A DNA stretch of 64,000 nt, from positions 93,793-157,792 of the forward strand of contig NZ_JAQBOF010000036.1 of assembly GCF_028288185.1 (NCBI RefSeq). The letters are read 5' to 3'. The position numbers and the translations under genes were made by a program. A model generated the notes under the pieces. It ran no database searches. It saw only the letters and a list, made by a program, of their open reading frames with translations, and was not told the origin of the DNA. Positions 25,692 to 34,870 of the stretch are shown in pieces. Position 1 is the first letter of the stretch, and every line of letters begins with the position of its first letter. Source of the DNA: Mucilaginibacter sp. (lineage in GTDB: Bacteria > Bacteroidota > Bacteroidia > Sphingobacteriales > Sphingobacteriaceae).

Positions 25692-26084
25692 TTAATAAGC
25701 GACAACAGGGTGGTTCGGAGCTGTTACATAATATCCCTGATAATTCCAATTTGGATCTGTAGCAGTTTCATTAGGCCCGCACTCTGATGTAGCAGTGTTA
25801 TTTCTTACGAAATACCAAATATGATTATAAGGCGCAGTTTCATTGGCGTAAAAATCATAAGCTTCATTTCCACTGCCATAACTGGTATCCAGGTAAAACC
25901 AATCGCCGGGATACCAGCCGGTATCCGGCGAACTACCACAGTACACTGTTCCGTACATATCAGTCCATGCGGCTTTGGCAGCATTTGGGTTGTCTTTTAC
26001 GCTGAAAAATAAAGAGTATTGTAAGTTACATAACAAGGCTACTACTAAAGCAGCAATGCCTATTCTTTTAGCTAATTTGTTCAT
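25692..26084 (-). CDS. Small exported protein, unknown family
   Basis: A 130-residue protein starting MNKLAKRIGIAALVVALL, a signal segment of the sort found in NVEALA-type leader peptides. The mature part is rich in Tyr, Trp, Gly, Asn and Asp with two cysteines (YCGSS, SECGP) that could form a disulfide. An in-frame upstream ATG at 26222 would add 46 residues without signal character and is rejected. The pairing with a beta-propeller lipoprotein downstream resembles NVEALA/propeller pairs of Bacteroides, but the NVEALA motif itself is absent. Confidence 0.65.
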   Translation of the reverse strand: MNKLAKRIGIAALVVALLCNLQYSLFFSVKDNPNAAKAAWTDMYGTVYCGSSPDTGWYPGDWFYLDTSYGSGNEAYDFYANETAPYNHIWYFVRNNTATSECGPNETATDPNWNYQGYYVTAPNHPVVAY

Positions 26085-26249
26085 AATCTTATTTTTAAAG
26101 TTTATAATATTTACGTTTGTTTTATACTTGTTTTCTTCTAATGTTGTGTGCTCCCCCCTTTCGGGGTTACCAATGTTGCAGTTTAAAACCCACGGCAAAT
26201 ACATTGTGCCGGGCACACGCACTTATATTGATGATTATATCAGTTTGTG

Positions 26250-27596
26250 TCATTTTTTTTCAGCTTTTTGAAGTGCTTGCCTTTGTTTGATAGACTCAAA
26301 CAATTCTTTTTTAAGCGTATAGTCATCATGCCATACCCTGGCGTGTTCTGTAGTATAAAAGCCCAGGTAACCTATATAAATTGAGAACACCAGTATGGAG
26401 ACATTTTTGTATTTTACTGATCTTATTGCGCGGTCCAGGTAGTAGGATATTAAAAAGAAAATACCTATAGATGCAATATAAGCGTATCTGTCGGCCACTA
26501 TTGCCATCCTGGAAATAGGGATGATATGCAGCACAACCGCCAAATGAATGATAAAAAATGCAAGCCCAAATAAAATCCAGCGGTTTTTCCAATAATCGCG
26601 CAACGTAACAAATACGATCAATAAAATAAAAGGATAGATCCAGAACCTGGCGGGTACTGGCGAGCCAACCGGATTAGGGAAATTGTACATAAAACTTAGC
26701 TTAATAGGTATTAAGCATTTGGTAAAATACTCAACAAGCGAATAGCTGCCGAAAATTACATTTTGATAAAACGGGTAATGCTTATCGTGCGTTAATAAGC
26801 CCAGTCCGCTTGATTTTTGAGACAATAAGGTTACATACCCAAAAACCAGGCTCAGTATAAAGAAAGGCGCTTTTTCAATCCATGGTGCTTTGGTTTTAAG
26901 GTTTCTTTTTAACAGGTAATCTATCAGTAATAAACACTCGGGTAAGGTAACAGCCTGTTCTTTACTCCCAAACGAGAGGAGAAACAGCACAAAAATTAAA
27001 ACCAGGTGCCAAACTTTTCTGCTTTTTAAATAACTGAGGTAAACATTCAATGCCAGTAAATAAAAAAAACTGTAAAGTAATATTTTAGAAGCCGCCATCC
27101 AGGCCACCGGCTCAACCAGGAACGGATGAATTGCCATTATAAATGCGGTACAAAAAGAAATGGTAGATATTGACGGGGGCGCAAAGCTCTTGCTTTGCGT
27201 TAAAAGATTTTTGATGAAAAAATAGACAAGTACAACATTTAATATGTGCATGATTACACTATAGGTGTGAAACCATACGGGATTATAACTATTGCCGGCC
27301 GCAGCATAAATAAGTGTAAACGACAGTTGATTTATGGGTGAGTATTGCCCATGAAAAAAATCGGTGAATATGGCGTACAAGTTATTGGCTGTTAAGCCGT
27401 TTTCGGTATAAAAATTAGTAATTACCCATTGGTCGTCCCATTTTAATTGAAACTGGTGTGAGAATACGGAGTGATAAACCAGTAATACTGATATGGTTAG
27501 ACATAGGATTATAAGCGGAGTTTTATTGCGACTAACAATAGTTAAGCCTCCGAATTTCTTTTTAATTTGAATAAACGTTTGGTCTATAATATTCAT
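26250..27596 (-). CDS. Multispan membrane protein, GT-C glycosyltransferase-like
   Basis: A 448-residue protein with about ten membrane segments. After the first segment lies the acidic pair in FQLKWDDQWVITNF (near 51-64), the position of the catalytic DD motif in PMT/TMTC-type GT-C transferases. Loops HPFLVEPVAWMAASK and SFGSKEQAVTLPE resemble the TMTC family. It would use a lipid-linked sugar to modify an extracytoplasmic target. It lacks the TPR tail of TMTC proteins. It lies 165 bp upstream of the small exported protein on the same strand. Confidence 0.7.
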   Translation of the reverse strand: MNIIDQTFIQIKKKFGGLTIVSRNKTPLIILCLTISVLLVYHSVFSHQFQLKWDDQWVITNFYTENGLTANNLYAIFTDFFHGQYSPINQLSFTLIYAAAGNSYNPVWFHTYSVIMHILNVVLVYFFIKNLLTQSKSFAPPSISTISFCTAFIMAIHPFLVEPVAWMAASKILLYSFFYLLALNVYLSYLKSRKVWHLVLIFVLFLLSFGSKEQAVTLPECLLLIDYLLKRNLKTKAPWIEKAPFFILSLVFGYVTLLSQKSSGLGLLTHDKHYPFYQNVIFGSYSLVEYFTKCLIPIKLSFMYNFPNPVGSPVPARFWIYPFILLIVFVTLRDYWKNRWILFGLAFFIIHLAVVLHIIPISRMAIVADRYAYIASIGIFFLISYYLDRAIRSVKYKNVSILVFSIYIGYLGFYTTEHARVWHDDYTLKKELFESIKQRQALQKAEKK

Positions 27597-28062
27597 AATG
27601 CATAAGTATGTTACACCAAAGCGAAGGGGAGCGCAATAGCGTATGATTAAAGCAAACTGTATTTTAGGGGAAGCAGTAAATTATAGTGCCGGTAATGATA
27701 CAAAGTGTATGATAGCTATATACGCTTTGTATTATACTTGTCTATTTAAATGACTGAAATATTTAGTTATATCGGTTTATGAAATTTAAAAATTGGTGAT
27801 TATAGCTTCAACGGATTCCGTTAAAACTACGCTTGTTAATTTAACTAATGAGCAAACATAAGCTGAATAATATTTAGGTTTTATCTGTAACGTCATGTAG
27901 GTAAGGTTTTTATGTTTAGTTATGCTAAGTTAACTATTTCTTTTTAAGAAAAGCAAATAATATTTTAACTTTTTCGATTTATCGCTTCTGACGCGAATTT
28001 GCAGCGATGGAAAAGAACACTGAGTACAAACATTAGCCAGCCATTAATATTTGACAAAATAT

Positions 28063-28092
28063 TTTGACGGGAAGCATTTATCTATATATTTG
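28063..28092 (+). promoter_or_regulatory. Promoter of the GH3-regulator operon
   Basis: TTTG at 28063-28066, an 18-bp spacer and TATATTTG at 28085-28092. It lies 85 bp upstream of the GH3 start. The remainder of the gap 27597-28062 is AT-rich with no gene seen. Confidence 0.7.
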
Positions 28093-28107
28093 TTCAACAG
28101 TGTTGAA
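28093..28107. promoter_or_regulatory. Candidate operator palindrome at the GH3 start site
   Basis: TTCAACA-G-TGTTGAA is a perfect 7+1+7 palindrome directly after the -7 box, covering the predicted transcription start near 28099. The position suits a repressor site. Confidence 0.6.
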
Positions 28108-28176
28108 TAGATATAAACTTTGTTTTGCACTGAGCCATTATTCTACTCGAAACCAAAACTATACTCATCACCTACA

Positions 28177-30345
28177 ATGAAAGTAAAAATAACCTTGTTA
28201 TTCGCTTTGCTATCGGTAATTACTGTTAGCCGTTCAATAGCCCAAACAGCTGATAAGCCTTTATACCTTGATTATACAAAACCCGTTGAAGAGCGGGTGA
28301 AGGACCTAATATCGCGCATGACGCTGGAAGAAAAGGCAGAATACCTAAACCACGTTGGGCCGGATATTCCCAAATTTGGTATCAAGTCTGATAAATGGAA
28401 CCAAAGCCTGCACGGCGTGGTGTGGACACGCCCAACTACTATGTTCCCGGTGTCCATTGCTATGGCCGCTACGTGGGACACCAAACTGGTGCATACCGAA
28501 GCTACCGCCATATCAGACGAAGCGCGTGCCATCTACAACGGCTGGCATAACGACCCAAATTTCCAGGGCGAGAAAAAAGGGTTGATCTACCGGTCGCCGG
28601 TTATCAATATAAGCCGTAACCCATACTGGGGCCGCATTAACGAGTGCTTTGGCGAAGATCCGTTTTTAACCGGCCGCATTGGTGTGGCGCATGTTACCGG
28701 TTTGCAGGGTAATGACCCGAAGTATTTAAAATTGGTATCCACCCTAAAACATTACGCGGTTAATAATGTGGAGCAAAATCGTACCGCGCGGTCTGCAACG
28801 GTTAGCGAGCGTATGCTGCATGAGTTTTGGCTGCCGCATTTTAAAGATTGTATTGTAGAGGGTGGCGCGCAATCTATCATGGCATCATATAATGCTATAA
28901 ACGGCGTACCCAACAATATTAATCATATGATGCTTACCGATATTTTAAAGAACCGCTGGGGCTTTAAAGGTTTCGTGGTGTCTGATCTGGGCGGTGTCAA
29001 CACCATGGTTAACGGCCACGAAAAAGGAAAAATGAGCTATGAGGAAGCCGTGGCACAATCTATCAATGCCGGTTGCGATTTTTCTGATAAAGAGTTTATG
29101 CAATACATCCCTATCGCGGTAAATAAAGGTTTGTTGACTATGGCTAAGCTGGACGAATCTGTATCGCGCGTTATGCGCGACCGCTTTTTGTTGGGTGAGT
29201 TTGATCCGCAGGACCGGGTGCCTTACAGCAAAATACCTATGAGCGTAATTGGCAATGCAGAGCATGTAAGCCTGGCACTAAAAGCCGCGCAGGAAGCCAT
29301 GGTGCTGTTAACCAACAAAAACCATATACTGCCTTTAGATAAAAATAAAATTAAAACCATAGCCGTAATTGGCCCCCATGCTAATATGTTTACGGCAGGC
29401 GGTTATAGCGGTAAACCTATTGACGCGGTTAACCCGATGCAGGGTATTAAAAACCGCATGGCAACAGGTACCGAAATTATCTACGCAGCCGGGTCAGAAA
29501 TAACCCATCGCCGGAACGCGCCGGAGTTTAATAAAGACGAAGAATTACAAAAAGCGGTTGATGCCGCCAAAAAAGCTGACGTAGCCATTTTATACATAGG
29601 TACCACGCTGGATATTGAAGCAGAGGGCCGTGACCGTACCTCTTTAGAATTACCTGGCAATCAGGAAGAATTGGTTAAAGCGGTTTTAGCTGTTAACCCG
29701 CGCACCATTGTTGTGTTGATGAATGCCGGCCCGCTGACTATCCCTTATATTAAAGACAATGCTCCTGCTATTTTAGAAGCCTGGTGGCCGGGCGAGCAAG
29801 GCGGCAACGCCATTGCCGATGCGCTTTTTGGTAACATCAATCCTGGTGGTAAAATGCCTTTAACCGTATATGCATCGGCAGAGCAGGTGCCATCGCAGGA
29901 TGAGTATGACGTTACTAAAGGTTTTACTTATATGTATGTTAATGGCAAACCGTTGTTTCCGTTTGGGCATGGGTTAAGCTACACTACGTTTAATTACAGC
30001 AATCTGAAATTATCGGCCAAACAAATAAAAGACAGCGGTGCAATTACGGTATCTGTTGATGTAAAAAATAGCGGTAAAGTAACAGGCGATGAAGTGGTAC
30101 AATTGTACATACATGATGTATCGCCAAGCTTAAAACGCCCTAACGAGGAGCTGCGTGGTTTTGAGCGTATTACTTTGGCCCCCGGGCAAACTAAAACAGT
30201 TAAACTAACCATACCGGGCAGTAAGCTGGCTTTTTATGACGAAAAGATACATGATTTTAGAGTAGAGCCCGAAATGATTGACGTAATGGTTGGCAGCTCA
30301 TCGGCTGATATCAGGTTAAAATCACAATTTAGGGTAACTAATTAA
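28177..30345 (+). CDS. Secreted GH3 glycoside hydrolase (beta-glucosidase/xylosidase type)
   Basis: A 722-residue exported enzyme that releases terminal beta-linked sugars. The signal peptide ends near SIAQ. The N-terminal barrel carries LISRMTLEEKA, NINRNPYWGR-like NISRNPYWGR and the nucleophile Asp 270 in FVVSDLGG. The second domain has IAVIGPHAN and EAEGRDRTSLELPGNQ. A FnIII-like C-terminal domain has VTGDEVVQLYIHD and PNEELRGFERI. ATG 28177 is chosen over 28120 because it begins the signal peptide. It is followed by the XRE-cupin gene after 7 bp. Substrate cannot be set from sequence alone. Confidence 0.93.
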   Translation: MKVKITLLFALLSVITVSRSIAQTADKPLYLDYTKPVEERVKDLISRMTLEEKAEYLNHVGPDIPKFGIKSDKWNQSLHGVVWTRPTTMFPVSIAMAATWDTKLVHTEATAISDEARAIYNGWHNDPNFQGEKKGLIYRSPVINISRNPYWGRINECFGEDPFLTGRIGVAHVTGLQGNDPKYLKLVSTLKHYAVNNVEQNRTARSATVSERMLHEFWLPHFKDCIVEGGAQSIMASYNAINGVPNNINHMMLTDILKNRWGFKGFVVSDLGGVNTMVNGHEKGKMSYEEAVAQSINAGCDFSDKEFMQYIPIAVNKGLLTMAKLDESVSRVMRDRFLLGEFDPQDRVPYSKIPMSVIGNAEHVSLALKAAQEAMVLLTNKNHILPLDKNKIKTIAVIGPHANMFTAGGYSGKPIDAVNPMQGIKNRMATGTEIIYAAGSEITHRRNAPEFNKDEELQKAVDAAKKADVAILYIGTTLDIEAEGRDRTSLELPGNQEELVKAVLAVNPRTIVVLMNAGPLTIPYIKDNAPAILEAWWPGEQGGNAIADALFGNINPGGKMPLTVYASAEQVPSQDEYDVTKGFTYMYVNGKPLFPFGHGLSYTTFNYSNLKLSAKQIKDSGAITVSVDVKNSGKVTGDEVVQLYIHDVSPSLKRPNEELRGFERITLAPGQTKTVKLTIPGSKLAFYDEKIHDFRVEPEMIDVMVGSSSADIRLKSQFRVTN

Positions 30346-30352
30346 TTTGTTT

Positions 30353-30949
30353 ATGACGGATGATAATAATGTTATCTCGACCCTTTTGATGCAGGTGCAT
30401 GATGAGAAGGAAAACCTTTTTAACATTGGCGACCGCATAAAAAGCTTGCGCATACATCAAAAGCGTACGCTACAGGAAATTGCGGATAGCAGCGATCTAT
30501 CTAAAAGTATGATCTCTAAAATAGAGAACAATCACACTGTACCGTCAATAGCCACATTGGTTAAAATTGCCAAAAGTTTGGGCACTAACATTTCTAATCT
30601 GTTAGAGCAGGATGGTTGGGCCAGGACAGTTTATACAACCCAGGCAGAGGCCTTACATAATCTGACGCTTACAGAGAAAGGATATGCTGTTTTCCCCTAT
30701 GCTGCCAGTTTTCATGAAAAAAAGATGCAGCCATTTTTGTTTAGTGCTAAAAAAGGAGAGGTGGTGCCGCACCGCCTCTCGCACGAGGGCGAAGAATATG
30801 TTTTTATTATAGAAGGCGAAATGAAAATGAGTGTTGGCGAGATAGAATACATTTTAAAAAAAGGCGATAGCTTATATTTTAGCTCACTGCAAAAACATGG
30901 TATTATGCCCGTTAGCGATACCGTGGTTTATTTGGATGTTTTTGTGTAA
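30353..30949 (+). CDS. XRE-family regulator with cupin domain
   Basis: A 198-residue protein with an N-terminal HTH_3 domain (about 24-80; IGDRIKSLRIHQKRTLQEIA, DLSKSMISKIENNHTVPS) and a C-terminal cupin_2 domain (about 115-195; VVPHRLSHEGEEYVFIIEGEM). Such proteins sense a small molecule and control adjacent genes. It follows the GH3 gene by 7 bp, so it likely regulates its own operon, perhaps through the palindrome at 28093-28107. A TTG codon at 30347 is in frame, but ATG 30353 is preferred. Confidence 0.9.
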   Translation: MTDDNNVISTLLMQVHDEKENLFNIGDRIKSLRIHQKRTLQEIADSSDLSKSMISKIENNHTVPSIATLVKIAKSLGTNISNLLEQDGWARTVYTTQAEALHNLTLTEKGYAVFPYAASFHEKKMQPFLFSAKKGEVVPHRLSHEGEEYVFIIEGEMKMSVGEIEYILKKGDSLYFSSLQKHGIMPVSDTVVYLDVFV

Positions 30950-30974
30950 GTAATTATAGGAGAATGAAATTTAT

Positions 30975-30999
30975 GGCGATTTTAATCGCCCTCTTTTTT
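30975..30999 (+). terminator. Terminator of the GH3-XRE operon inside DUF4287 gene
   Basis: GGCGATT (30975-30981) pairs with AATCGCC (30984-30990), followed by CTCTTTTTT. It overlaps the last codons and stop of the convergent DUF4287 gene. Confidence 0.85.
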
Positions 31000-31209
31000 C
31001 ATGCCTTTTAGCAAAGCATAAATCGCCATGGCGTGCCCGTGGCCCAGCTCAAAATCTTCTTTCAGCCATTTTATAATATCGCCGGCTTTTACAGAGGCTT
31101 TTAACTCGCCATTTTCTGTAAAGCCTTTTTGATTGGCCAACTGTCTGAAGTCATCAGGAGTTTTACCCGTTTTTGCTTGTATGTTATCTAAATAAGCTTG
31201 AAATGACAT
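30982..31209 (-). CDS. DUF4287 family protein
   Basis: A 75-residue cytosolic protein, MSFQAYLDNIQAKTGKTPDDF, then VKAGDIIKWLKEDFELGHGHAMAIYALLKG, the characteristic DUF4287 pattern. The function is unknown. It is convergent with the XRE gene, and its 3' end contains that operon's terminator. Confidence 0.88.
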   Translation of the reverse strand: MSFQAYLDNIQAKTGKTPDDFRQLANQKGFTENGELKASVKAGDIIKWLKEDFELGHGHAMAIYALLKGMKKEGD

Positions 31210-31314
31210 AATAGGTTGTTTTAAATATCCATATAAATATAAAGAGGAAACATAACATTATCTCATTACCATTGTAGTAATATCATTTATCTTTATAAAT
31301 AAATCAATCCTAAT

Positions 31315-31500
31315 ATGGTAACTAAATATTTATATCTCTATATTATTGTTGGATCTATATTGTTGATCCTGGGCGTGTATAGGTTAATTGCAGATATGCA
31401 ATTTTCTTATAGGGTTGCCGGCTCTCTATTACCATCGTTTGCCATGTTTTATTTAGCTTATAAGGTCTATAAATCAAAAAATGATGATGAGCTGATGTGA
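31315..31500 (+). CDS. Small two-span membrane protein
   Basis: A 61-residue protein with two predicted membrane segments (about 6-24 and 35-51) and a charged KSKNDDELM tail. It has no recognised family. Coding status is supported by the ATG, the clear hydrophobic pattern and its place between two genes, but remains moderate. Confidence 0.5.
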   Translation: MVTKYLYLYIIVGSILLILGVYRLIADMQFSYRVAGSLLPSFAMFYLAYKVYKSKNDDELM

Positions 31501-31518
31501 AATAATTGGTATTATGTA

Positions 31519-31548
31519 TTGCATAGTACTATATTAATTATATATTTG
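31519..31548 (+). promoter_or_regulatory. Promoter of the lipoprotein gene at 31571
   Basis: TTG (31519-31521), a 19-bp spacer and TATATTTG (31541-31548): a good match to the Bacteroidota consensus. Confidence 0.7.
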
Positions 31549-31570
31549 TGCTGAACTTAATAATAGCGCA

Positions 31571-31930
31571 ATGAAAAATTTGAAAATTACAGTAGCAGCA
31601 TTGGGCCTGATTATACTATCATCGGCTTGCCGGATGAATAGCAGGCACGTAATTATTAGCGATGGCGATAACCATAACAGTACCAGAATAGAATACTCGG
31701 GCCGCGCTTTTTTTAATGGCGATAGTACAGCTATAACACACATAACCCCAAACGGTTATGTTAAGTATAAAAGAGATGGACAGGAGCTAATTGCCAAAGG
31801 TGATAATCACGGCGGAATAGTTTATCGCATAAACAACAGCGATGAGCAGACACATCTAAACGCAGGCGATAAAACATTTTTAGCACAAGCCGTTAAAGAC
31901 ATGATAAAACACGGACATAATAACGATTAA
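31571..31930 (+). CDS. Small lipoprotein of unknown function
   Basis: A 119-residue lipoprotein with lipobox LSSAC (Cys 20). The remainder has short beta-strand-like segments (RIEYSGRAFFNGDSTAITHI, YVKYKRDGQELIAKGD) and a His-rich end (KHGHNND). No family is recognised. A strong promoter lies 22 bp upstream. Confidence 0.72.
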   Translation: MKNLKITVAALGLIILSSACRMNSRHVIISDGDNHNSTRIEYSGRAFFNGDSTAITHITPNGYVKYKRDGQELIAKGDNHGGIVYRINNSDEQTHLNAGDKTFLAQAVKDMIKHGHNND

Positions 31931-31960
31931 TACGATAAAATAGCGCCAGGTTGGTCCATG

Positions 31961-31990
31961 AAAAAAGCACCCCGATTAGTCGGGATGCTT
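31961..31990 (-). terminator. Terminator of cspA
   Basis: TCGGGATGCTT and AAGCACCCCGA (31965-31975 with 31980-31990) form an 11-bp stem with one mismatch. On the minus strand a T6 tract follows. Confidence 0.8.
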
Positions 31991-32014
31991 ACGATTAAAT
32001 TTTATAGTGATTTT

Positions 32015-32209
32015 TTAGATAACTTTTACATTTACCGCACTAGGGCCTTTTTTACCGTCTTCAATATCAAATGATACTTTATCGTTTTCACGAATTTCGT
32101 CGATCAGGCCGGTTGAGTGTACAAAAACATCGCTTCTGTCATTACTCTGTGAAATGAATCCAAAACCTTTTTCGGTATTGAAAAACTTTACTGTTCCTTC
32201 TTTTTGCAT
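32015..32209 (-). CDS. cspA: Cold-shock domain protein
   Basis: A 64-residue single OB-fold protein that binds single-stranded nucleic acid. RNP1 is KGFGFISQ and RNP2 is DVFVHST, with GTVKFFNTEKG at the N-terminus. ATG 32209 gives the standard length; an in-frame ATG 66 bp upstream would add an unusual extension. About 200 bp of non-coding leader sequence lies upstream, as is common for cold-shock genes with structured leaders. Confidence 0.93.
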   Translation of the reverse strand: MQKEGTVKFFNTEKGFGFISQSNDRSDVFVHSTGLIDEIRENDKVSFDIEDGKKGPSAVNVKVI

Positions 32210-32494
32210 TATATTATTTTTGAATAAGCTCGCAAGGTAGTCATATATAGTGGCATATCTGGTTCTTTGGTCCACATTAAAACTTTTTATATTTTAAAAA
32301 GTAACTCATTTTCAATAAATTATATCTACATTTAAGCAATTCCCATACAAACCCTTAGGCATTGCCCGTTTTCTTACCTGGTGATATTTAAGCTTTGCGC
32401 TAATAATATATCAGTATAAAAATCACAATTACTACCCATTAAATATTTGCCTGCTGCAACAGGGGTGTTCCTTGTCAGCATTAAAGCTACCATC

Positions 32495-32632
32495 ATGAGT
32501 AAAGACAGAAAAACAGTTAAAGAGAAAAAGAAAGAGCCAAGCGCTAACGCAAACAAAAAAGTATCCAGTTATCAGTCAGACAAAGGTTCGATGTCGCAAT
32601 CAGATTCTTCCATAGGTAAAAAATCAAAATAA
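32495..32632 (+). CDS. Small lysine/serine-rich protein
   Basis: A 45-residue basic protein, MSKDRKTVKEKKKEPSANANKK, ending in a Ser/Asp/Gln-rich tail. It is probably disordered. It lies 2 bp before the gene at 32635, which supports translation. Function unknown. Confidence 0.5.
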   Translation: MSKDRKTVKEKKKEPSANANKKVSSYQSDKGSMSQSDSSIGKKSK

Positions 32633-32634
32633 TA

Positions 32635-32958
32635 ATGAAAGAACAATCTATAGAAAATCAAACCAAAATATACCTGTATGATTTAATGAATACAGCAAAA
32701 GAGCACGGTTTTAAAGGCGAGGATAGCTGGCAATTGAGCATGGTGACAGATATCGAAAGAATAAAAATTCAAAAAGATTATTATCCAACCATAGCAACCA
32801 AGGTTATCCCCGAGTTTTTATTGCAGGTATATAATCTAACTAAACAAAGGCTTAATCAATCTTTTACCAAGCCTGATGAAGGGGCAAATAACCGCAGCGT
32901 AGTAAACAGCGAGTTGAGCTATATAGTTGCTTTTAACCCTAAGCGCCCGCGTACTTAA
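32635..32958 (+). CDS. Hypothetical protein
   Basis: A 107-residue soluble protein, mostly helical by pattern (KIYLYDLMNTAKEHGFKG, PEFLLQVYNLTKQRLNQSF). It is not recognised. It follows the small basic protein gene in a probable two-gene unit. Confidence 0.6.
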   Translation: MKEQSIENQTKIYLYDLMNTAKEHGFKGEDSWQLSMVTDIERIKIQKDYYPTIATKVIPEFLLQVYNLTKQRLNQSFTKPDEGANNRSVVNSELSYIVAFNPKRPRT

Positions 32959-33027
32959 ATAATTTAAAACAAAATACCTTATTTGTGTATTGTGTATAAG
33001 TCTTTGTAATAAGCTTCACAATTAAGC

Positions 33028-34377
33028 ATGAACCCTTTAAACGTTAACAAATATTTCTTATTATTTATACTTGCAATATGCCTGGCACCATTCCGTGTTA
33101 AGGCATATTCTGTTTTAACGCACGAGGCTATTATTGACGCAAGCTGGGAAAAATCCCTCAAACCATTATTAAAAAAGCGATTCCCGGGATCAACCGATGC
33201 TGAATTAATGACAGCCCACTCTTATGCCTACGGCGGTAGTTTAATGACTGATATTGGTTACTCGCCTTATGGCAGCATTTATTTTACGGATCTGATACAT
33301 TATGTGCGCAGCGGCGATTTTGTAAATAACTTGATCTCCGAATCGCAAGACCTAAATGAATACGCCTATGCCTTAGGCGCATTGTGCCATTATATGGCAG
33401 ATAGATACGGCCATTCAATTGGTACAAACCTGGTTGTGCCTATGGTTTATCCCGAACTAAAAGAGAAATATGGCAACGTAGTAACTTACGAAGAGAACCC
33501 GATAGCACATAGCCGTGTAGAAATAGCTTTTGATGTATTACAGGTAGCGCGAGGTAATTATGCATCACAAGCCTATCATGATTTTATTGGTTTTAACGTT
33601 GCTAAACCTGTTTTAGAAAAAGCTTTCCTGAAAACTTATGGGCAGGATATTAACACCATATTTAGCGATCTGGATAAATCCATTAGTAGTTTTAGATGGG
33701 CCATAAATAGTTTAATGCCTACTATAACCCGCAGCGCCTGGATAATTAAAAAGAGCGAAATAAAGAAAAACATGCCGGGAATAACCAGCCGGAAGTTCCG
33801 CTATCGTATGCATCGTAAAAAATATTACGAAGAGTTTGGACGCGATTTTGATAAACCCAAGTTCAAAGAGCGTGTTATAGCTTTCCTGCTAACTATGGCA
33901 CCAAAAGTAGGTCCGTTAAGGGTCTTCAGGTTTAAAGAGGTTGGCCCAATGGGCGAAAAGCAGTTTATAAAAAGCTTTGATACCGTAATGAATAAATATG
34001 CAGGCGCTTTAGCCGAATTAAATTATCAGAAACCAACTTTAATAAATGTTAATTTTGATACCGGTAAAAAAACGGTTTATGGCGAATATGGACTTACCGA
34101 TGAGGCTTATGACAAACTGGTAGATCTGTTAAACGAAAACAAATTTGCAAGTTTAACAGCATCACTTAAACGTAATATTATAGATTTTTACAGCAAAGCT
34201 GATACTGCCGCGATTGCAAAAAAAGATTCTGCCGATTGGAAAAAAACAAGCATTGCTTTACAGCAAATAAAGATTGCCAAAGTAGTACCCGCCAATAGCT
34301 TAAAAATAACCATGACGCCCAAAGAAAAGGAAGAGGCGAAACAAGCTGAGAAAAAAAAGGAAAATAAAAGTTTGTAA
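33028..34377 (+). CDS. Zinc-dependent phospholipase C-like protein
   Basis: A 449-residue exported protein (signal about 8-26, ending VKAYS). The N-terminal domain has the histidine and aspartate pattern of the zinc-dependent PLC/S1-P1 nuclease fold: YSVLTHEAIIDASW with the first His, DLIHYVRSGDF near 90, and ALCHYMADRYGHSIG near 120. The C-terminal 200 residues are Lys-rich and unassigned. It probably acts in the periplasm on phosphodiesters. Bacteroidota homologues are annotated in the same way, but activity is untested as far as I know. Confidence 0.85.
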   Translation: MNPLNVNKYFLLFILAICLAPFRVKAYSVLTHEAIIDASWEKSLKPLLKKRFPGSTDAELMTAHSYAYGGSLMTDIGYSPYGSIYFTDLIHYVRSGDFVNNLISESQDLNEYAYALGALCHYMADRYGHSIGTNLVVPMVYPELKEKYGNVVTYEENPIAHSRVEIAFDVLQVARGNYASQAYHDFIGFNVAKPVLEKAFLKTYGQDINTIFSDLDKSISSFRWAINSLMPTITRSAWIIKKSEIKKNMPGITSRKFRYRMHRKKYYEEFGRDFDKPKFKERVIAFLLTMAPKVGPLRVFRFKEVGPMGEKQFIKSFDTVMNKYAGALAELNYQKPTLINVNFDTGKKTVYGEYGLTDEAYDKLVDLLNENKFASLTASLKRNIIDFYSKADTAAIAKKDSADWKKTSIALQQIKIAKVVPANSLKITMTPKEKEEAKQAEKKKENKSL

Positions 34378-34386
34378 TGGTTAGCG

Positions 34387-34755
34387 TTATTTAAGGTATT
34401 TTTTTACCATATCGGTAAGATCAGTCAGATCAAAAGGTTTTCTTAAATAATTATCGGCTAATCCGGCTTTGGCAATTTCTTTGATATTGCTTACGGCTGA
34501 TATGATGATAACCGGAATATGGCTGGTGGCAGGGTTGCTTTTAAGTTCGCGGCTTAGCTGCTCGCCATTGGCATCACTTTTCCATTCGGTAAGCCAGTTA
34601 TCCAGCAATATTATATCCGGCGCTATCTCATTAACTGATCTCAGAATTTTTGAGTCTTCCGAAGAGATAACCTCATAGTTTTCTTCTTCCAAAACATAAA
34701 CAATAGATTCCCTAATGTCTTTGTCATCCTCAATTACTAGTATCTTTTTCGCCAT
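34387..34755 (-). CDS. Single-domain response regulator
   Basis: A 122-residue receiver domain with no output domain. The phosphorylation pocket is E9-D10-D11, acceptor D52 in ILLDNWL, S86 and K106 in LRKPFD. It may act by protein contact or in a phosphorelay. No histidine kinase gene is adjacent. Confidence 0.9.
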   Translation of the reverse strand: MAKKILVIEDDKDIRESIVYVLEEENYEVISSEDSKILRSVNEIAPDIILLDNWLTEWKSDANGEQLSRELKSNPATSHIPVIIISAVSNIKEIAKAGLADNYLRKPFDLTDLTDMVKKYLK

Positions 34756-34870
34756 AGCATTATAGGTAATAATTGCAATAACAACAATGCATGGCCATTT
34801 TGTTTTACTTGCAGTAAAAATTTAGCATAATTATGACTAATAAGACAGTAAATTGATGGGAAATAGGCTG

